A DNA stretch of 64,000 bases, taken from contig CBDDAJ010000026.1 of NCBI GenBank assembly GCA_965224845.1, positions 372,001-436,000 of the forward strand, written 5' to 3'. Made by a program: the position numbers and the translations under genes. The DNA is from Wocania_A sp965224845. GTDB lineage: Bacteria; Bacteroidota; Bacteroidia; Flavobacteriales; Flavobacteriaceae. Positions 62,238-64,000 of this stretch are shown piece by piece; positions within the stretch are counted from its first letter, which is position 1, and each line of letters opens with the position of its first letter. The notes below the pieces were generated by a model that ran no database searches, was not told the origin of the DNA, and saw only the letters and a program-made list of their open reading frames with translations.

Positions 62238-63752
62238 ATGAAGAATAATATTTTGAAACAAATACTTACCTGGTTAATCGTTGTATTATTTTTGGGGTGT
62301 TCTCAGGAAAAAAAGGAAGGCCTGAAGCCTAATATTCTATTTATTTTATCGGAAGATATGAGTATAGATTTAGGGTGTTATGGAATGGATGTTGTAAAAA
62401 CACCTATACTGGATAAGCTTGCTTCTGATGGGATACAATATATGAATGTATACGGAAATAATTCCATTTGCTCGCCTAGTAGATCAAATATGATAACTGG
62501 TGTACATCAAAATATTATTAATGCACAGCACCATAGGTCGAACAGGAGTATCCCTTTAGCGAAACCCTATAAACCAATAACAACCTACCTTAGAGATGCT
62601 GGTTATACCTGTATTATTGGCAATAAGATTGTAAGAGGTTCTGGAGGCAAAATAGATGTGAATTTTAAACATAAAAAACTAGGGCAATGGAACGGTATAG
62701 ATGAATTTGGTTTGTTTGATAAGCAGAATGAATTTAATGCAGAAGATCAACCTTTTTTTTCTCAAGTAACCCTTACTGTTACTCATAGAGGAGATTGGTG
62801 GAATGATATTAGAAAGAAATCTAAACACAAAATAAACCCTAACGAAATTAAGCTGCCTCCGCATTATGCAGATACACCAGTAATTCGAGAGGATTGGGCT
62901 AAATATCTTGATCAAATTGAATATATGGATTATGAGGTTGGACTATTGTTAGATGATTTAGAGAAAAAAGGGATGAAGGATAATACAATTATCATTTTTA
63001 TTGCTGATAATGGACGTTGTAATATTAGAGGTAAAGGGTATTTATACGAACCAGGATTGCATTTGCCTTTAATAGTAAATTGGCCAGCTGGAATAACAGG
63101 AGGAAAAAAAGACACACGTTTAGTAGCATCAGTTGATGTTGCTGCCACAATATTAGATGTTGCTGGTATTGAATTACCAAATTACATGACAGCTAGATCG
63201 ATTCTTAAAAGAGACAATAACCCCAGGAAATATGTTTATTCTTCTAGAGATTTATGGGATGAAGTTCTTGAACAGTCTCGAGCTATTACAACTAAAAAGT
63301 ATAGATATATTAAAAATAATATTACAAACCAATCTCATGATGCTCATCAAGCTTATTTAGAATTTCATAGGCCAGCAGTGCATATTATGCGAACTTTGAA
63401 TGCAAAGGGAGAATTAACAAATGTTCAAAGACATTTTTTTGAAGATAACAAAGATTCTGAGGAATTATACGATATAGTTAATGATCCTTTTGAAATGAAT
63501 AATTTAATAAACGATCCCGTATATAGCAATGTTGTAAATAAATTGAAGGCGTATTATAACGATTGGAACGCTAAAAATCATGATTACGGGTTAGAGGCTA
63601 TCAATTGGAAAAATGCTCCACCTCCAAATGCACCTAAGGTTATAGAATGGCTCAAAAAAGAAAAACCTGAAATCCTGGAACAAATGAAGGTAGGTGTCGA
63701 ACCTGGGTTTGGAAAAATAATGAAAGCTTATAAAAACCAAAAAAAGCAGTAA
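62238..63752 (+). CDS. Formylglycine sulfatase, lipoprotein
   Basis: 504 residues; lipoprotein signal (VVLFLGCSQE, Cys21). Sulfatase signature 'NNSICSPSRSNMITG' with C78 as the residue converted to formylglycine (C-x-P-S-R), 'NILFILSEDMSIDLGCYG' metal site at the N-terminus and 'IIFIADNGRCNIRG' for the second metal cluster. Cuts sulfate esters from carbohydrates on the cell surface. An anaerobic or FGE-type maturase must exist elsewhere. Forms a pair with the esterase gene. Confidence 0.94.
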   Translation: MKNNILKQILTWLIVVLFLGCSQEKKEGLKPNILFILSEDMSIDLGCYGMDVVKTPILDKLASDGIQYMNVYGNNSICSPSRSNMITGVHQNIINAQHHRSNRSIPLAKPYKPITTYLRDAGYTCIIGNKIVRGSGGKIDVNFKHKKLGQWNGIDEFGLFDKQNEFNAEDQPFFSQVTLTVTHRGDWWNDIRKKSKHKINPNEIKLPPHYADTPVIREDWAKYLDQIEYMDYEVGLLLDDLEKKGMKDNTIIIFIADNGRCNIRGKGYLYEPGLHLPLIVNWPAGITGGKKDTRLVASVDVAATILDVAGIELPNYMTARSILKRDNNPRKYVYSSRDLWDEVLEQSRAITTKKYRYIKNNITNQSHDAHQAYLEFHRPAVHIMRTLNAKGELTNVQRHFFEDNKDSEELYDIVNDPFEMNNLINDPVYSNVVNKLKAYYNDWNAKNHDYGLEAINWKNAPPPNAPKVIEWLKKEKPEILEQMKVGVEPGFGKIMKAYKNQKKQ

Positions 63753-63780
63753 TTTTAAATCAAGCAATATTTTCCTTTAG

Positions 63781-64000
63781 ATGAATTTTGAAGATTTTTT
63801 AATAGCTATTTCTAAGATAGAAAATGAACCTTTGCCAGCTGAGGCTTCACACTTTAAAATGGTACCACCGTTTCGCCGGGAATTGTTAAGGCGGCAAAAA
63901 AAAGTTATGAAAGATGCCAAAAAAGCTGGTGTTTTGGCATTGTTTTATCCAGATAAACACCAAAAAACAACATTGGTTTTAATTTTAAGAAAAACCTATA
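63781..64000 (+). CDS. CoA pyrophosphatase-like NUDIX protein, N-terminal part (continues beyond window)
   Basis: Starts at ATG 63781 and is open to the window end (73 residues seen). 'LPAEASHFKMVPPFRRELLR' and 'KAGVLALFYPDKHQKTTLVLILRKTY' match the start of the CoA-pyrophosphatase NUDIX family, whose G-x5-E-x7-REUXEE box lies later and is not visible. Confidence 0.75.
   Translation, partial: MNFEDFLIAISKIENEPLPAEASHFKMVPPFRRELLRRQKKVMKDAKKAGVLALFYPDKHQKTTLVLILRKTY

Overview
The window is about 64 kb of AT-rich chromosome from a member of the Bacteroidota, most likely a marine Flavobacteriaceae. The evidence is the gene order around psd-cdsA-LUD-ftsH-rsfS-birA, the TAnnTTTG promoter elements, the many short lipoproteins, and families typical of the group (GIN/DUF2807, DUF4129/DUF4350, SulP, sulfatase). 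The genus cannot be fixed from this sequence. No prophage, complete insertion sequence or CRISPR array is present.

Layout. 0-14 kb is housekeeping: the valS C-terminus, an acyl-CoA-binding protein, phospholipid synthesis (psd, cdsA), ftsH, rsfS, birA, pyrE, a NUDIX protein, an M14 peptidase and a SulP transporter. 14-19 kb carries coaD, ddl, a PASTA protein and an RluD-type synthase. 19.5-21.6 kb holds a lone OLD-like ATPase/TOPRIM gene, a defence candidate, bracketed by short repeats. 21.7-31.9 kb holds yaaA, a UDG-fold protein, an M1 peptidase, an rhlE-type helicase operon, an esterase bracketed by the same repeats, trmL, and an AraC/phytanoyl-dioxygenase/TIM-barrel catabolic group.

32.3-39.5 kb is a complete tryptophan operon on the minus strand, trpE-G-D-C-F-B-A. 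It is preceded by a promoter, a leader peptide with three consecutive Trp codons and an attenuator terminator. Between trpB and trpA sits a 358-bp unit: a GIY-YIG nuclease gene flanked by a perfect 23-bp inverted repeat that is itself a hairpin. A (TTAGGTG)11 array fills the trpD-trpC gap. trpF and the first half of trpB are full of small insertions. This looks like a badly polished assembly patch rather than real decay.

39.5-42.3 kb carries thioredoxin- and rhodanese-fold genes, followed by tRNA-Pro(GGG). 42.7-46.8 kb is a PadR-PspC-GIN envelope-stress-like operon. 49.3-50.8 kb is a divergent oxyR/dps pair. 51-57.3 kb is a membrane gene cluster (RDD; SpoIIM-DUF4129-DUF4350-MoxR-DUF58) with a second heptanucleotide array, (TTAGGTG)7, next to the TTG start of the DUF58 gene. 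The right end has a TRIC-type channel, an M3 peptidase, a lipoprotein cyclophilin, an esterase-sulfatase pair and the start of a CoA pyrophosphatase.

The signals most worth following up are the trp attenuator, the hairpin-flanked GIY-YIG unit, the two heptanucleotide arrays, and the structured ~125-bp repeat found beside two otherwise unrelated single-gene units.
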